From Adiantum capillus-veneris (taxonomy: Eukaryota > Streptophyta > Polypodiopsida > Polypodiales > Pteridaceae): a stretch of DNA of 64,000 bases. The DNA is taken from NCBI GenBank assembly GCA_014529385.2, contig CM043949.1, positions 109,453,977 to 109,517,976 of the forward strand. Direction: 5' to 3'. This document shows, piece after piece, positions 1 to 12,264 of the stretch (the first letter of the stretch is position 1; each line of letters opens with the position of its first letter). The translations under genes and the position numbers were made by a program. Under the pieces are notes generated by a model, which was given only the letters and a program-made list of their open reading frames with translations, did no database searches and was not told the DNA's origin.

Positions 1-2972
1 TTGTTGATGCACTTTATGTACCTGGGATCAAGAAGAATCTCTTGTCTGTATCCGCACTTGCTAGACTTGGACTTGTAGTCAAATTTGTGGATGACAGATG
101 TACAGTTCATGATCTCAGTTTTGGTGATGAAATTGTTGCATCTGGCCTTTTGTGCCGTGGGATGTATAAGCTCACTTTGTATGACAAATGTGGACAAAAT
201 TTTGCAAATGCTGTGGTAGATTCAAGGGCTATTTTAGATGAAAAACTTTGGCATGTACGTTTTGGTCATCTGAATTTTGCCAGTTTGCTGCGTTTGCAAA
301 GATCTGATATGGTTGCTTCTTTACCGCCTCTTGAAGCACCTATCAAACATGTTTGTGAAGGCTGTATTTTGGTTAAGATGAAGCGTTCTAAGTTTCCAAA
401 GGATGGTTCAGTTCGGGCCACATGCAGGTTGTAGCTTGTGCATTGTGATGTTTGCGGGCCCATGCAAACTCCGTCCTTGGGCAATTACCTGTACTTCGTG
501 ACTTTCATTGATGATTACTCCAGGCATGCATGGGTATTTCCACTTATAGCGAAGTCCGAAGTTTTTATGTGCTTCAAACAATTTCTGGCTATGGCTGAAA
601 ATGTCTCGAAATGTACTATGGGCACCCCTCTGTTCCGATCGACGGGGGGGAGTATATGTCTCATAGATTCAATGCATTTCTGGCTAGTCGTGGGATAAAA
701 CACCGATGTACAGTGCCTTATACACCTCAGCAAAATGGTGTTGCTGAGAGGAAAAACAGGTCACTGACGGAAATGGCACGATGTATGGTCAAAAGTCAAG
801 CTTTGCCGCATTATTTTTGGCTTGAGTCCATCATGTGTGCCACTTATGTACTAAACAGGTGTCCTACGAAAGCTTTGCAGTTTATTACTCCATATGAAGC
901 ATGGCATGATAGAAAGCCTTCTATTGAGCACATGCGTGTTTTTGGCTGTTTGGCATATGCTTCGGTGCCACAAACACAGCGCAGAAAATTGGATGATAAG
1001 GTTGTCAAATGTATTTTTGTTGGTTATAGTGCTGAAAGCAAAGGTTACATGTTGTATCATCTGCAAACAAAACGTATTCTGGCTTCAAGGGATGTAGTGT
1101 TTGTGGAAGATTCTCTTCAGCCCTTACTGTCATGTACTAGAGACAATAATGTAAGCTCAAAGACATTTATGACACTTTGTTGCCTCTTTTAAGTGGTGGA
1201 AATACGAATGTAAGTTCCAGTGAGGCAAATGTACAGCCTATGGGGTTTCTGAAAATGTTACAGATTAGCCTATTACCGATGCAGATGTACAGATGTACTT
1301 GATGAGGAAAGGGCTTAAAATGAGCATGCTAGAGGTATGCCAAAATGGCTGGTGCACACTTTGCGTGACAGTAAATTTGATGCGCCTTTGTCTAGTCGTA
1401 CTCGTTCAATCTCTCTCCATGCATCTTATGCATCAGATTGTTATGCTTTGGCTATGTCTAGCTTACACGATGTTGAGGAACCTCTGTCTTTTGATGAAGC
1501 ACATAATTCAGAAAATTGGATGGCTACCATGCAATCAGAATATGATGCACTTAGAGAAAATGAGACATAGACTTTATGTGATTTGCCTCCTGGCAAAAAG
1601 GCCATTGGTACGAAGTGGGTTTACAAGTTGAAACACAAGCCGGATGGTGAGATTGATTGCCATAAGGATCGACTTGTTGCAAAGGGTTATGCACAACAAA
1701 AAGGCATAGATTATGAAGAGACTTTTACTCCCACTTGTCGTATGACTACTGTGCGTTTTCTATGTGCATTGGCAACTCATTTTGGTTGGGATGTACATCA
1801 ATCAGACATTGTTACTGCTTTCTTGAATGGTGACATATTTGAGGAAGTTTATGTAACGCATCCTCGCGGTTTTGTCATAAAAGGACAAGAGGACAAAGTG
1901 TGCAGATGTAAGAAGGGTTTGTATGGGTTGAAGCAATCTCCTCCTTCTTGGTATGAGAAAGCTGACACTCATTTGGTCAAACGAGGATTTCATAATAGTC
2001 CAACAGAAAGCACATTGTATGTAAAGTGTGAGGGTGATGTACTTCTCATTGTGGTTCTTTATGTCGATGATTTGTTGATCACTGGACCAAATGAGAGACA
2101 TATTGCTGAATTTAAGGCTGATTTGAATGCTACTTTCAGGATGAAAGATTTGGGGTTGTTGCATCATTACTTGGGTATACAGTTTAAGCAGTGTGATGGT
2201 GGTATTGCCTTGTGTCAAAAAAGTTACATAGAGACATTGTTATGTAAGTTTGGACTTGAGGATTGCAAACCTCTTGCCACTCCCATGGAAACAGGTCTAC
2301 ATGATGCTGGCGATCTTGTTGATGTCACTCTTTACCAAACTGCTGTTGGATGCCTCATTTATGTATGCAACACGAGGCTGGATATTCAGTTTGCTGTCTC
2401 ACAGGTCAGCACATTTATGCATAGCCAAGGGTCTAAGCATTGGCAGGCTATCAAGAGGATTTTCTGCTACCTTAGTGGAACTTTACATCTTGGCTTATTT
2501 TATCCCAAGGGGGGATCATTGCCACCAGACTTACATGCTTTTTCGGACTCAGATTGGGCTGGTTGTTTTGACACGCGAGGGTCCACAAGTGGTTTTTGTT
2601 TCATGCTTGGAAGTTCATGTATATCATGGTTGATCAAGAAGCAACCTACTGTGGCCACTTCGAGTTGTGAGGCTAAGTACAAGGAAGTCTTCACACCTAC
2701 GGTTGAATGAGTATGGCTCAGACGCCTTATGGCTGATTTGGGTGTTGGACATGACACTGCCAACACTATCTACACTGACAGTCAGAGAGCATTGGCAGTT
2801 GCGAGGAACCTAGTTTTTCATGCTCACACAAAGCGCATTGAGGTACATTACCACTATATCAGGGAGAGGCTCTTAGTAGGACAACCTTGCAGATCTTTTC
2901 AGAAAGGCATTGTCTCGTGAGAAGCTCGAAACTTTCCCCAAAGCTTTGGACTTACTCCCCTTTGTGGACTAA
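1..2972 (+). pseudogene. Ty1/copia polyprotein, 3' part (integrase, RT, RNase H), decayed
   Basis: The 3' two thirds of a Ty1/copia pol gene, running in from the left edge. Domains in order: GAG-pre-integrase zinc region (about 245-405, LWHVRFGHLNFASL then C-E-G-C), integrase core (about 435-1000, with VHCDVCGP, GGEY and NGVAERKN around the expected DDE residues), reverse transcriptase (about 1583-2300, YVDDLLITG at the active site) and RNase H (about 2530-2972, DSDWAG and TSSCEAKY). The last codons read KALSREKL..LLPFVD then TAA. Breaks: TAG at 432-434, a frameshift at the G7 run near 643-649, stops at 1190, 1568, 2708 and 2918, and a small deletion with frame change near 2880. From about 611 to 2920 one frame carries nearly all the coding sense. 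The gag, protease and 5' LTR would lie upstream of the window. It cannot make a working polyprotein. Confidence 0.95.
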
Positions 2973-3049
2973 TCATGTCCTTAGGGCATGGAACTTCCCT
3001 TTACTCATGTGCCCCAGCTTTGGTTCACCGCATCACTCCAGGGGGAATT

Positions 3050-3199
3050 TGTTACCATATAACATTTTATATACGCCCATCACTCTAGGGATATCTATCT
3101 TTCCATTGCACACTAAGTAACACACTCTCTATTGTGTCCCTTGAGATTCCTTAGTCTTCTCCAAGTTGTGTGCGTTTGTCTGCAACCCTAATTCCAACA
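3050..3199 (+). repeat. 3' LTR of the copia element, internally deleted (copy 1)
   Basis: Begins TGTTACC just after a purine tract (CCAGGGGGAATT) 77 bp downstream of the pol stop and ends CTAATTCCAACA, so it has the TG...CA ends of an LTR. At 150 bp it lacks about 77 bp that copies 2 and 3 carry between TGTTACC and the TATATACGCCC segment. Confidence 0.8.
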
Positions 3200-3919
3200 A
3201 TATAATGGAGCTTAAAAGTTTCAAGGAAGGAGAGGGCATCCACCTGTAAGTTTCAAGGAAGGAGAGGGCATCAACCTGTAAGTGATTGGTTTATTTTAAG
3301 TTTAATTTGAAATGCCAAAGTGAAAGGTAAGTAGTAAGATTGCAAAAAAATGAAAAGACTTTTGAGTTTTGATAGGTAAAGTAAAAATACTTTGTACTTT
3401 ATCAATATATATATATATATATAATTTATATCTTATACTATATCTATACTACTACTTAAAACAAGTGAAAGAATCACGGTGGATTTCTAAAATAATTAGA
3501 ACGTGATAAAATCATTAGGTTGAGTTTAAGTAGAATCAGTGTTCAAGAAAGGATTGCCTCAGCTTAGCCTTAAGCGAGTTGAAAATGGAGACTACCTGAT
3601 TGCAAACCATTGGTAAAGGGAAGAAAAAATGTGAAATATGTGAGAAAATATATCAAAGATCCTGCAAATTTTAAATTTATGCTAGTATTTGCTTCTTTGT
3701 GGGAAGGAAACTCATTTGACAACCGCTTAATAAAAGAGACTTTCCTAAATATTGACTAGAATTAAGTTATAGAATGTAAGAAAAGTCAAGCTATGCAAGG
3801 GCTATGAAATGAAATGTGAAATTAAAAACTCATTAATATATATGTGTGTGTGTGTATCCATAAAATTTACTAGAGTTATGCAAGTGAAGCTTCACTTTAA
3901 CATTCTAAAACGATAGAGT
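3200..3919 (+). repeat. LTR-flank repeat unit A, copy 1 (truncated)
   Basis: AT-rich non-coding sequence starting ATATAATGGAGCTTAAAAG. It matches 4166-5008 and 5406-6250 closely. It contains its own small duplication (TTTCAAGGAAGGAGAGGGCAT twice at 3219-3270). It stops at GATAGAGTG and joins directly to the CATCACTCCAGG that precedes LTR copy 2. Confidence 0.8.
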
Positions 3920-3939
3920 GCATCACTCCAGGGGGGATT

Positions 3940-4165
3940 TGCTACCGTATACATGTGGTAGTGATGTGTGTGAACACACTAGGAACGCCGGGGCATTTTT
4001 CCCTCTTTAGGAGGTTTTTTCTCCCGTGCATTGTATATACGCCCATCACTTTAGGGCTATCTATCTTTCCATTGCACACTAAGTAACACACTCTCTATTG
4101 TGTGCCTTGAGCTTCCTTCGTCTTCTCCAAGCTGTGTGCGTTTCTCTGCAACCCTAATTCCAACA
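3940..4165 (+). repeat. copia LTR, copy 2
   Basis: 226 bp, from TGCTACCGTATACATG to AATTCCAACA, preceded by the same CATCACTCCAGGGGGG polypurine context as the other copies. The first bases are TGCTACC rather than TGTTACC. No pol sequence lies directly upstream, so it arose by duplication of an LTR-containing segment, not by a separate insertion. Confidence 0.8.
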
Positions 4166-5008
4166 ATATAATGGAGCTTAAAAGTTTCAAGGAAGGAGAG
4201 GGCATCCACCTGTAAGTGATTGGTTTATTTTAAGTTTAATTTGAAATGCAAAAGTGAAAGGTAAGTAGTAAGATTGCAAAAAAATGGAAAGACTTTTGAG
4301 TTTTGATAGGTAAAGTAAAAAAACTTTGTACTTTATCAACATATATATATATTATTTATATTTTATACTATATCTATACTACTACTTAAAACAAGTGAAA
4401 GAATCACGGTGTCTTTCTAAAATAATTAGAATGTGATAAAATCATTAGGTTGAGTTTAAGTAGAATCAGTGTTCAAGAAAAGATTGCCTCAGCTTAGACA
4501 TGAGCCGGTTGAAAATGGAGACTACCTGGTTGCAAACCATTGGTGAAGGGAAGAAAAACTGTGAAATATGTGAGAAAATAGTTCAAAGATCCTACAAATT
4601 TTAGATTTATGCTAGTATTTGCTTCTTTGTGGGAAGGAAACTCAATTGATGACCGCTATATAAAAGAGACATTCCTAAATATTGACTAGAATTAAGTTAT
4701 AGAATGTAAAAAAAGTCAAGCTATGTAAGGCTATGAAATGAAATGTGAAATTAAAAAAGCTCATTAATATATATGTGTGTGTATCCATAAACTTTACTAG
4801 AATTATACAAGTGAAGTTTCACTTTAACATTCTAAAACGATAGAATGCAAAAAAAAGTAAAGACATCTCAGGATATGAAATGAGAGTGAAATAAACATTT
4901 AAAGTAAGTCTCCATCATGCACTGAAAACAATGAAAGACTCCATAACCCAACACAAGACGAAGGTTTCTTTTAGAAAGAAAAAACTTAAGTCAAAACTGA
5001 AACAATAC
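4166..5008 (+). repeat. LTR-flank repeat unit A, copy 2
   Basis: Nearly identical to 5406-6245, ending at AAACTGAAACAATA where it joins a second copy of the copia pol 3' end. The unit contains short AT and GT microsatellites and no coding sequence that I can recognise. Confidence 0.8.
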
Positions 5009-5103
5009 AGGACAACCTTGCAGATCTTTTCACAAAGGCATTGTCTCGTGAGAAGCTTAAAGCTTTCCCCAAAGCTTTGGGCTTACTCCCCTTTGTGGAC
5101 TAA
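5009..5103 (+). pseudogene. Duplicated copia pol 3' end
   Basis: Repeats the end of the copia pol gene (compare 2878-2972): GACAACCTTGCAGATC, codons for FTKALSREKLKAFPKALGL and the same TAA stop at 5101-5103. It starts abruptly after repeat unit A copy 2, which marks a duplication breakpoint near 5008. This copy keeps TKAL where the first has RKAL. Confidence 0.85.
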
Positions 5104-5178
5104 TCATGTCCTTAGGGCATGTAACTTCCCTTTACTTATGTGCCAGCTCTCGTTCACTGCATCACTCCAGGGGGGATT

Positions 5179-5405
5179 TGTTACCGTATACATGTGGTAG
5201 TGATGTGTGTGAACACACTAGGACCGCCGGGGCATTTTTCCCCTCTTTAGGAGGTTTTTCCTCCGGTGCATTGTATATACACCCATCACTCTAGGGCTAT
5301 CTATCTTTCCATTTCACACTAAGTAACACACTCTCTATTGTGTGCCTTGAGCTTCCTTCGTCTTCTCCAAGCTGTGTGTGTTTCTCTGCAACCCTAATTC
5401 CAACA
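5179..5405 (+). repeat. copia LTR, copy 3
   Basis: 227 bp, TGTTACCGTATACATG to AATTCCAACA, preceded by CACTCCAGGGGGGATT. It is the most complete of the three copies, with TG...CA ends and a typical length for a small copia LTR. Confidence 0.85.
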
Positions 5406-6250
5406 ATATAATGGAGCTTAAAAGTTTCAAGGAAGGAGAGGGCATCCACCTGTAAGTGATTGGTTTATTTTAAGTTTAATTTGAAATGCAAAAGTGAAAG
5501 GTAAGTAGTAAGATTGTAAAAAAATGGAAAGACTTTTGAGTTTTGATAGGTAAAGTAAAAAAACTTTGTACTTTATCAACATATATATATATTATTTATA
5601 TTTTATACTATATCTATACTACTACTTAAAACAAGTGAAAGAATCACGGTGTCTTTCTAAAATAATTAGAATGTGATAAAATCATTAGGTTGAGTTTAAG
5701 TAGAATCAGTGTTCAAGAAAAGATTTCCTCAGCTTAGACATGAGCCGGTTGAAAATGGAGACTACCTGGTTGCAAACCATTGGTGAAGGGAAGAAAAACT
5801 GTGAAATATGTGAGAAAATAGTTCAAAGATCCTACAAATTTTAGATTTATGCTAGTATTTGCTTCTTTGTGGGAAGGAAACTCAATTGATGACTGCTATA
5901 TAAAAGAGACATTCCTAAATATTGACTAGAATTAAGTTATAGAATGTAAGAGAAGTCAAGCTATGTAAAGCTATGAAATGAAATGTGAAATTAAAAAAGA
6001 TGATGAATATATATGTTTGTGTATCCATAAAATTTACTAGAATTATGCAAGTGAAGTTTCACTTTAACATTATAAAACGATAGAATGCAAAAAAAGTAAA
6101 GACATGTCAAGATATGAAATGAAAGTGGAATAAACATTTAAAGTAAGTCTCTATCGTGCACACAGCAAACAATGAAAGACTCCATATCCCACCACAAGAC
6201 TAAGGTTTCTTTTAGAAAGCAAAAACTTAAGTCAAAACTTAAACAATAAA
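5406..6250 (+). repeat. LTR-flank repeat unit A, copy 3
   Basis: Third copy of the non-coding flank. It runs past the point where copy 2 was cut (AAACAATAAAGTTCTAAATT), so the true downstream sequence of the locus is probably seen here only. Confidence 0.75.
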
Positions 6251-6368
6251 GTTCTAAATTACACCTACATGTGTTACTTCTTTATTTTGCTTAAAAAATC
6301 CTCAAGCAAAGAGCATTGTCACACAACATCACGTTGAGGTTGGACGAGAAAAATGAAAGTCCATGACG

Positions 6369-6371
<3 letters not shown>

Positions 6372-6421
<50 letters not shown>

Positions 6422-6526
6422 TGCCATCTATATATTAAGCATCCCACCTCACATATCATGAACCAATGAACAATACAAGCTCCTGGATGTGCAGGTAGCA
6501 CACTCACATGTAGTCCTATAGAATTT

Positions 6527-6584
<58 letters not shown>

Positions 6585-6814
6585 AAGAACTCCTTGTATT
6601 AATTCTTGCAAGAAGAAAATGGCAATTTTTAATGTCAATAGATGGCTAGAGGAGAGAGAAAGAAAAAAAGAAGAAGAAGCTACAATAGTGATAGATGATC
6701 CATGCAGGCTATAATCAAGGCAAAACTTCATACGGTCTCCCAAGTTATTTTCTCCAAGGTTGCCCATTTCATCGTCACCAACTTTAAAAGTTGCCCTTTA
6801 GCTCCTTGTTGGAG

Positions 6815-6895
<81 letters not shown>
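6372..6895. repeat. Microsatellite cluster: (GA)n, (GT)n(GA)n, (CT)n plus poly-C
   Basis: (GA)n at 6372-6417, (GT)n at 6526-6551 followed by (GA)n to 6583, and (CT)n at 6819-6857 running into 39 consecutive C at 6857-6895. Reading frames across them are artefacts of the repeats. 6896-7630 holds no feature I recognise. Confidence 0.95.
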
Positions 6896-7631
6896 ATCCA
6901 TAAATGTCATTCATACTTGTTTTTCCAGCTAGAAAAGTAAGATTGACTCAAGTAAGGAAGGAGGAGTAGTTGGTGGTGCAGGGGAGTCAATCTTTACAGG
7001 GTTGTGTTTTGAGGAGATCGCTCTGTTGATGGGGTGTGTTCCATGGAAAATATGATGCATGTGTGCCTGACGACCACCAATTGAGTTGCTTGCTACTTTC
7101 ACAAGCATGAGAAACCAATAGCCCAAGTTCTTCTATCTTTCAATGCCATGCAAAGTTATGCCCGGGAATTTTTCGTGTAGTGGGCTTATGAGGAATAGAA
7201 AGGGGAAGAAGGGCGGATAAAGAAGAATCCCTACCTGATAGTCAATGAGAGGGAGAAAATTATGAACCAAGTGATTTGTATGGAAAAGAATACATATTCA
7301 TGCATCGATGGCTTACAACACTCATCTCTAAGACCCTCACTTCATGGCAAATTCTTCACCTATGACATGCATTCTGGAATGTGGGAATCAACTAAGTGAG
7401 ACTTCCAAGAGATGGAGTAATAGATGAAGACATGGTTGGAGATGAGAACCAAATAGGTGAGGAGAAAGGATGGTAAAGCAATGGAGCACAAGATGAAGAT
7501 GGAGCTTTATGTTGCAACTTTTGGTTTAGAAGCCAATTGTGAAGTTTTTTTAAGTGAACATTGTTTGCTTCCGTTTTTCTACCTTATGATGAACACTTGG
7601 TGTTGACAAAGAGAGGAACAAGAAGAAACAA

Positions 7632-7633
7632 GT

Positions 7634-7692
<59 letters not shown>
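7632..7692. repeat. (GT)n(GA)n compound microsatellite
   Basis: About 27 bp of GT followed by about 35 bp of GA. The sequence from 7693 to 8200 around it is AT-rich and shows no gene. Confidence 0.95.
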
Positions 7693-7697
<5 letters not shown>

Positions 7698-8202
7698 GTG
7701 TGGGCATCTAAGTATTAATGGGGTATGCTCACACTCGGGGGGTGCACTATGTGATCATGTTAATGTATAACGTGAGTTTGATAAGAGGGGTTTTAAAATG
7801 CAAAAAATGTAAGCAATTTGACAGAAATACATTAAAATAAAAGGTTTTTATATTCAATTTTGAAAAGTATACCTAAAATAAGAGGTCATTTTATTCATTC
7901 AAACATGTTAGTAGAGAGGTTTTTTTAATACTCCACGAACGCACATTATATAGTGGGGTACTGAATGGTGAACCCTTCGAGTGTTCACATTTCAAAACTA
8001 AGCGCTCACTTAATATTGCTTTCAAAGATGGTCATAAACTCCCTCTCTCTTTTACTCCTTTAATTGAAATCTTGCAAATTTTTTTTCATGGTTTGCAAGT
8101 GATATCACAAAGCTCATCATCAAGGGATGTACAAGATGGGGTGACAAAAGTTATAAAAAAATAAAAAAGTTTCAGCTTGCAAGTTAGGATAATTGTTCTG
8201 TC

Positions 8203-8780
8203 AAAAGAGAAAAAGCATTTTTAAGGCTTTGATTTCTATTGAAGTTCAACATAAATTCAAGGTGCAAGTAGAACAACTTAATTTCTTGGGCTATATTGAC
8301 AAATGAGATCATAAGTTCAAGAAAAAGCATTTTTAAAAAAGCACTTTTTAAGGCTTTGATTTCTATTGAAGTTCAACGTAAATTCAAGGTGCAAGTAGAA
8401 CAACTTCATTTCTTGGGCTATATTGGCAAATGAGATTAGTTAACATAAGTTCTAACCGGTGAAATAAAGGTGCACGTAGAAAAACTTTGTTTCTTGGGCT
8501 ATATTGGCAAACGAGATTAGTTAACATAAGTTCTAACTGTGAAATAAAGGTGCACGTAGAAAAAATTTTGTTTCTTGGGCTATATTGGCAAATGAGCTTA
8601 GTTTAGATAACCTCTAACAAGAAAAATAATGAGCTATATTAACAACTTTCTTTTTTGGGCTATATTGGCAAATGAGCTTAGCTTACATAAGTTCTAATTG
8701 GCAAAATAAATGTGCAAGTAGAATAGCTTTGTTTCCTGGGCAATATTTGCAAATGAGCTTAAGTTCTAACTGATGATGTC
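8203..8780. repeat. Degenerate 81-bp tandem repeat
   Basis: Six copies of TTTCTTGGGCTATATTGGCA start at about 8282, 8409, 8490, 8571, 8651 and 8732. Spacing is 80-81 bp except the first interval (127 bp), which has an extra partial duplication of AAAAAGCATTTTTAA. Each unit also carries a form of TAAGTTCTAAC..GTGAAATAAAGGTGCA..GTAGAA. No open frame persists through the array. Confidence 0.9.
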
Positions 8781-9336
8781 CATTTGCTTTCTATTTTAAA
8801 CATCATGAAAGAGAGATTATCCACAAGATGAAATGTACAAGAAATGGTCATGATGGAGATGCAATGAGATGTTCCATTGGACTCAACTCATGCAACTCAT
8901 GCAAAGAAGGATCAAAATCTAATCTACTTCTCTATTGAGCTTGAAAAAATTAATGCAATCTTTAGATAACCCCGCACTGGTTGGTCCTAGCTCTCCCTCT
9001 CAATCATGTATGGTGAAATATCCTCACCAACTTGCATCCTCCTCTGAATGTTGTTGCCCACCAATAGCCCTTCCACTCATCACCATATTGGGGCTACATG
9101 CAATTGTGTGAGCCCTAGCAAGAATCCAGAACCATTCTTGGCCATTGGTTTTGAAAAACAAATATGCGGTGTGACAAATTATGAGAGGGTAGGGGTTGAC
9201 AACTAGAGGCTACAACTGTAGCTGCACTTGCCGCATCGGTCACATATGAGAGGGAGGGGGTTGATGACCTGAGGTTAGCCCGCTACATTTTTTGTAGATT
9301 GAGGTATCTCTCGCATCCCATAGCTCCACTTTTTTG

Positions 9337-9370
<34 letters not shown>

Positions 9371-10868
9371 CACTCAACTAACCTACTGAAGTTCGCTCAC
9401 ATTGTATGTTGAGCTGATCAATAACTTGTGATGCCTGAAGACTATCGATATGGCGACTGAGAGTTTATTGATTAGATGAGAGAGAAAGGTTTTTCCAGAG
9501 TAGTGCAAGCTCACAATGTGAGGAAAGCAAGCTTGAATGTGATCAGAAGACAATGATGCTTAAACTCTTGAACGGGCAAGGTGCATACTGTGCATACATG
9601 AAGGGACTCTTCCCCAAATCCCCAATGCCGCATCTCACATTAAAGGGAGTGGAAGCTAAGCCAAATTGCTGCTACGTTACAAATTGTAGATGAGGGAATG
9701 GGCTCAAGTTTGTAAGTGTACAAATGGTTTTCTCTCTCAAAGAAGAGCATGCTTTTGTAATTAAGGTATGTCATATATGGGGCGTGTGATGCAAAAAGTG
9801 TGAGCCTCTTGATTTTCCCCATTCTGTAATACATTAGCATCGTGGGAAAGCCTCAATCACTATAGGGTCTAGTGATGCATAATGAAGCAAGTGTGTTTCA
9901 TCCCATATTCCAAACCGTGTAGGCATAGCTTGCATCCATCATGAGCTCAATATTTTGCTTCTAAGAGTATTTGGACTTTGTTACTTCCCTTCCATGTAAT
10001 TTTAGAAACTCTATGTGGCAAGCTTTGATGTATCTTTACCATGTACTCCACAAGTCTCTCCATATCCATTACCTCAATGAGAAGTGACCCCAACTCAAAT
10101 AAAAGGAGTATGTAAGGTGTTTGCATGTGGCGACTCTTGAACTCAAACCTTAATATGTGTGTAAGAGAGAGTAGTGGGGGGGGGGGGGGGGGGGGGGGGG
10201 GGTGGTGGTGGGGTGGATGCTACAAAAGCTTTGGCAAAAGGGTTTCCATATAGTGAAAATAATTGCATCCAATGGTCCATAGCACCTTTCTTAGTAGGCC
10301 ATCCATCCTTATTTCAATGGTTTATAGGATCTTCTCCTTTGCAATTTTGGTCCTTGTATCATTAGTCAAATGGAGAAACTTATTGATGCATAGGGGAAAG
10401 ATCATATATATAGTCATGCGTCACCATAATGAGAGGATGAAGAAAACATATTTAAAACTTCTCCACTTTGGAGAGGAGGATCATGTCACAACTCACAAAA
10501 GTAGAGGCCATGCTTTTATAATTAGTCATGGCAACACGCGGGTCACATACTAGTTGCCTATCAAAATTTAGAGAGTCTATATGTTTTTAGCATGGCCCAT
10601 AATTTAAATCTTAAAAGTCAAAAGGACAAAATACCCTAGAACTGGTAAAAGGCTCGCTGATTGAGCAATCTCTCTCCCCATTTGGGGTGCCAATGTCTAG
10701 GTTGGATTTTGTTAGACATTTTACCCATTTCAATGCATTTTTGCCGTCTTATACAGGTGAAAAAAGTAAGCTACCCTTTACAAAATACACTATAATGCCA
10801 AGAAATTTGAAGGGCAAGGGTGGCCCTAATGAGAAAAAGTCCCTATGAGATTGACCATAAAATCTCAA
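8781..10868. other. No gene seen; (CT)n and poly-G tracts
   Basis: Non-coding sequence with (CT)n at 9339-9366 and 27 consecutive G at 10176-10202. Short frames here (for example 9640-9840 and 10263-10553) have no recognisable motif and no supporting context. Confidence 0.6.
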
Positions 10869-10907
10869 TCTCTCTCTCTCTCTCTCTCTCTCTCATACAC
10901 ACACACA
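10869..10907. repeat. (CT)n(AC)n microsatellite
   Basis: CT dinucleotides to 10894 then a short AC run. Confidence 0.9.
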
Positions 10908-11204
10908 TTCCTTGCTTCATCAACATCAAGCTCACCCCTATCTGCAATTATCTTTCCAACACATCCATATATGCAAATTACATCTCTTCCAAGAGAAACT
11001 TGCACACTGCTTTTGTAGTTTTAGTTGTTAATGCCCTTGCTTCACCTTGATTAGACAAGTCCTCTAGTGCAAGCGCCAAATATCTCATTTTCCAAATTCT
11101 CAAAGGCATTGTGACCAAATCCACCACCCACTTGTAATGCACGGCCAAGGGATAAGTATGATGTAATCCATCTTGATGATGTACAAATGAAGCCAAGTCA
11201 AATC

Positions 11205-11450
11205 TCCACTACACATCGAGAAAATCGCAAGGAAAACGTGTTTTGGCTTTTGAATACAAAATGAAGACAAATCCATGGTACATATATTAAGAAAATGGGA
11301 GAGAAAATCACTCACATGAATTTTGGGTTTCCAATACAAAATGAAGCCAAACCCTAGCTACATATCAAGAAAATCGGAGAGAAAAGCCCTCACACACATT
11401 CTAGCTTTCCAATACAAAATAAAACCAAATCCCAGCTACATATTCAATCT
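11205..11450. repeat. Tandem repeat, about 79 bp, three units
   Basis: AATACAAAATGAAG..AAATCC..GCTACATAT..AAGAAAATCGGAGAGAAAA recurs with AATACAAA starting at 11253, 11333 and 11411. Units are diverged but alignable by eye. The repeat abuts the MULE transposase fragment. Confidence 0.8.
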
Positions 11451-11474
11451 ATAATTGGAGCTTTGCAAGTATGC

Positions 11475-12025
11475 TCATTGTGACCAAGACACCTCAACGT
11501 GAGTATGTGAAAATACGCTTTTCCTTGAAGCTATCCTCAACTCTAATACAAAGCTTTTAGGATGCCCATGTGGCCTACATGTTGCGAGTGGTTTCAATTG
11601 ATCCCTAGCATCATCTTTTGCATTCACAATTGGATTTATGACACCGCAATAAGTGTCACAATTGGACTGCAAAGTATATTTCTTATGTACATACGATTGA
11701 ACACTCTCTCTCTTGAAGAGAATAGTTGCTACAACATGAGCACATGGAATTTCAAATGTTTGCCACTTGTTACAGGAGAATGACCTTGTACGTACATCAA
11801 CCACACATGTTCTTGTACTTGTAAAGATCTCAAAAACCATGACCTTGTACGTACATCAACCACACATATTCTTGTACTTGTAAAGATCTCAAAAAACATA
11901 TCACTAGAGAGCAAGATTCGGTATTGCCGAGCACTATTTCCCACCTTGCGCAAATTCTTCTCTACACATGCCTTTGTACCCCTCCATTTCATGTTGGAAA
12001 GGGGGAAGGAGAACACACCCATCAC
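11475..12025 (-). pseudogene. MULE (MuDR/FAR1-type) transposase C-terminal fragment with SWIM zinc finger
   Basis: Read on the minus strand, the frame 11840-11475 shows the SWIM zinc-finger core of Mutator-like transposases: CNKWQTFEIPCAH (C..W...IPC.H), followed by a Y-rich segment (YVHKKYTL..CDTYCGVINP) and a basic RPHGHPKS tail like the GRPKK end of MULE proteins. The first cysteine of the CxC pair reads F (RSFSC). Upstream, 12025-11840 repeats the segment FEIFTSTR.CVVDVRTRS because of a 59-bp DNA duplication that also shifts frame. The catalytic DDE region is not present. It is a fragment of a DNA transposase. Confidence 0.75.
11782..11899. repeat. 59-bp direct tandem duplication inside the MULE fragment
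   Basis: GACCTTGTACGTACATCAAC... runs 11782-11840 and again 11841-11899, differing at only a couple of bases. 59 is not a multiple of 3, so the duplication breaks the transposase frame. Confidence 0.95.
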
Positions 12026-12207
12026 ACCAAAAAATTGCCTCTATGTAGCCCAGGGTTTCCACAACAAGAAATCACTCTCAAAACACCACAATTCTACAAG
12101 AAATCCATTGTTTTCACACAACCCAACGCACACACTCATTGCTACTCCACCAACAAACCCACTCACTCCGCACTGCTCAATTCACTGCCTTCAACACACA
12201 CATCACT

Positions 12208-12224
12208 TGTGTGTGTATGTGTGT

Positions 12225-12262
<38 letters not shown>
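12208..12262. repeat. (GT)n microsatellite with TATG interruptions
   Basis: About 55 bp of GT repeats broken by two TATG steps. The long overlapping frames on both strands here are repeat artefacts. Confidence 0.95.

Positions 12263-12264
<2 letters not shown>

Noticed and set aside
6702-6932. Frame with a poly-proline end
   Set aside because: The proline run is the poly-C tract; no other protein feature.
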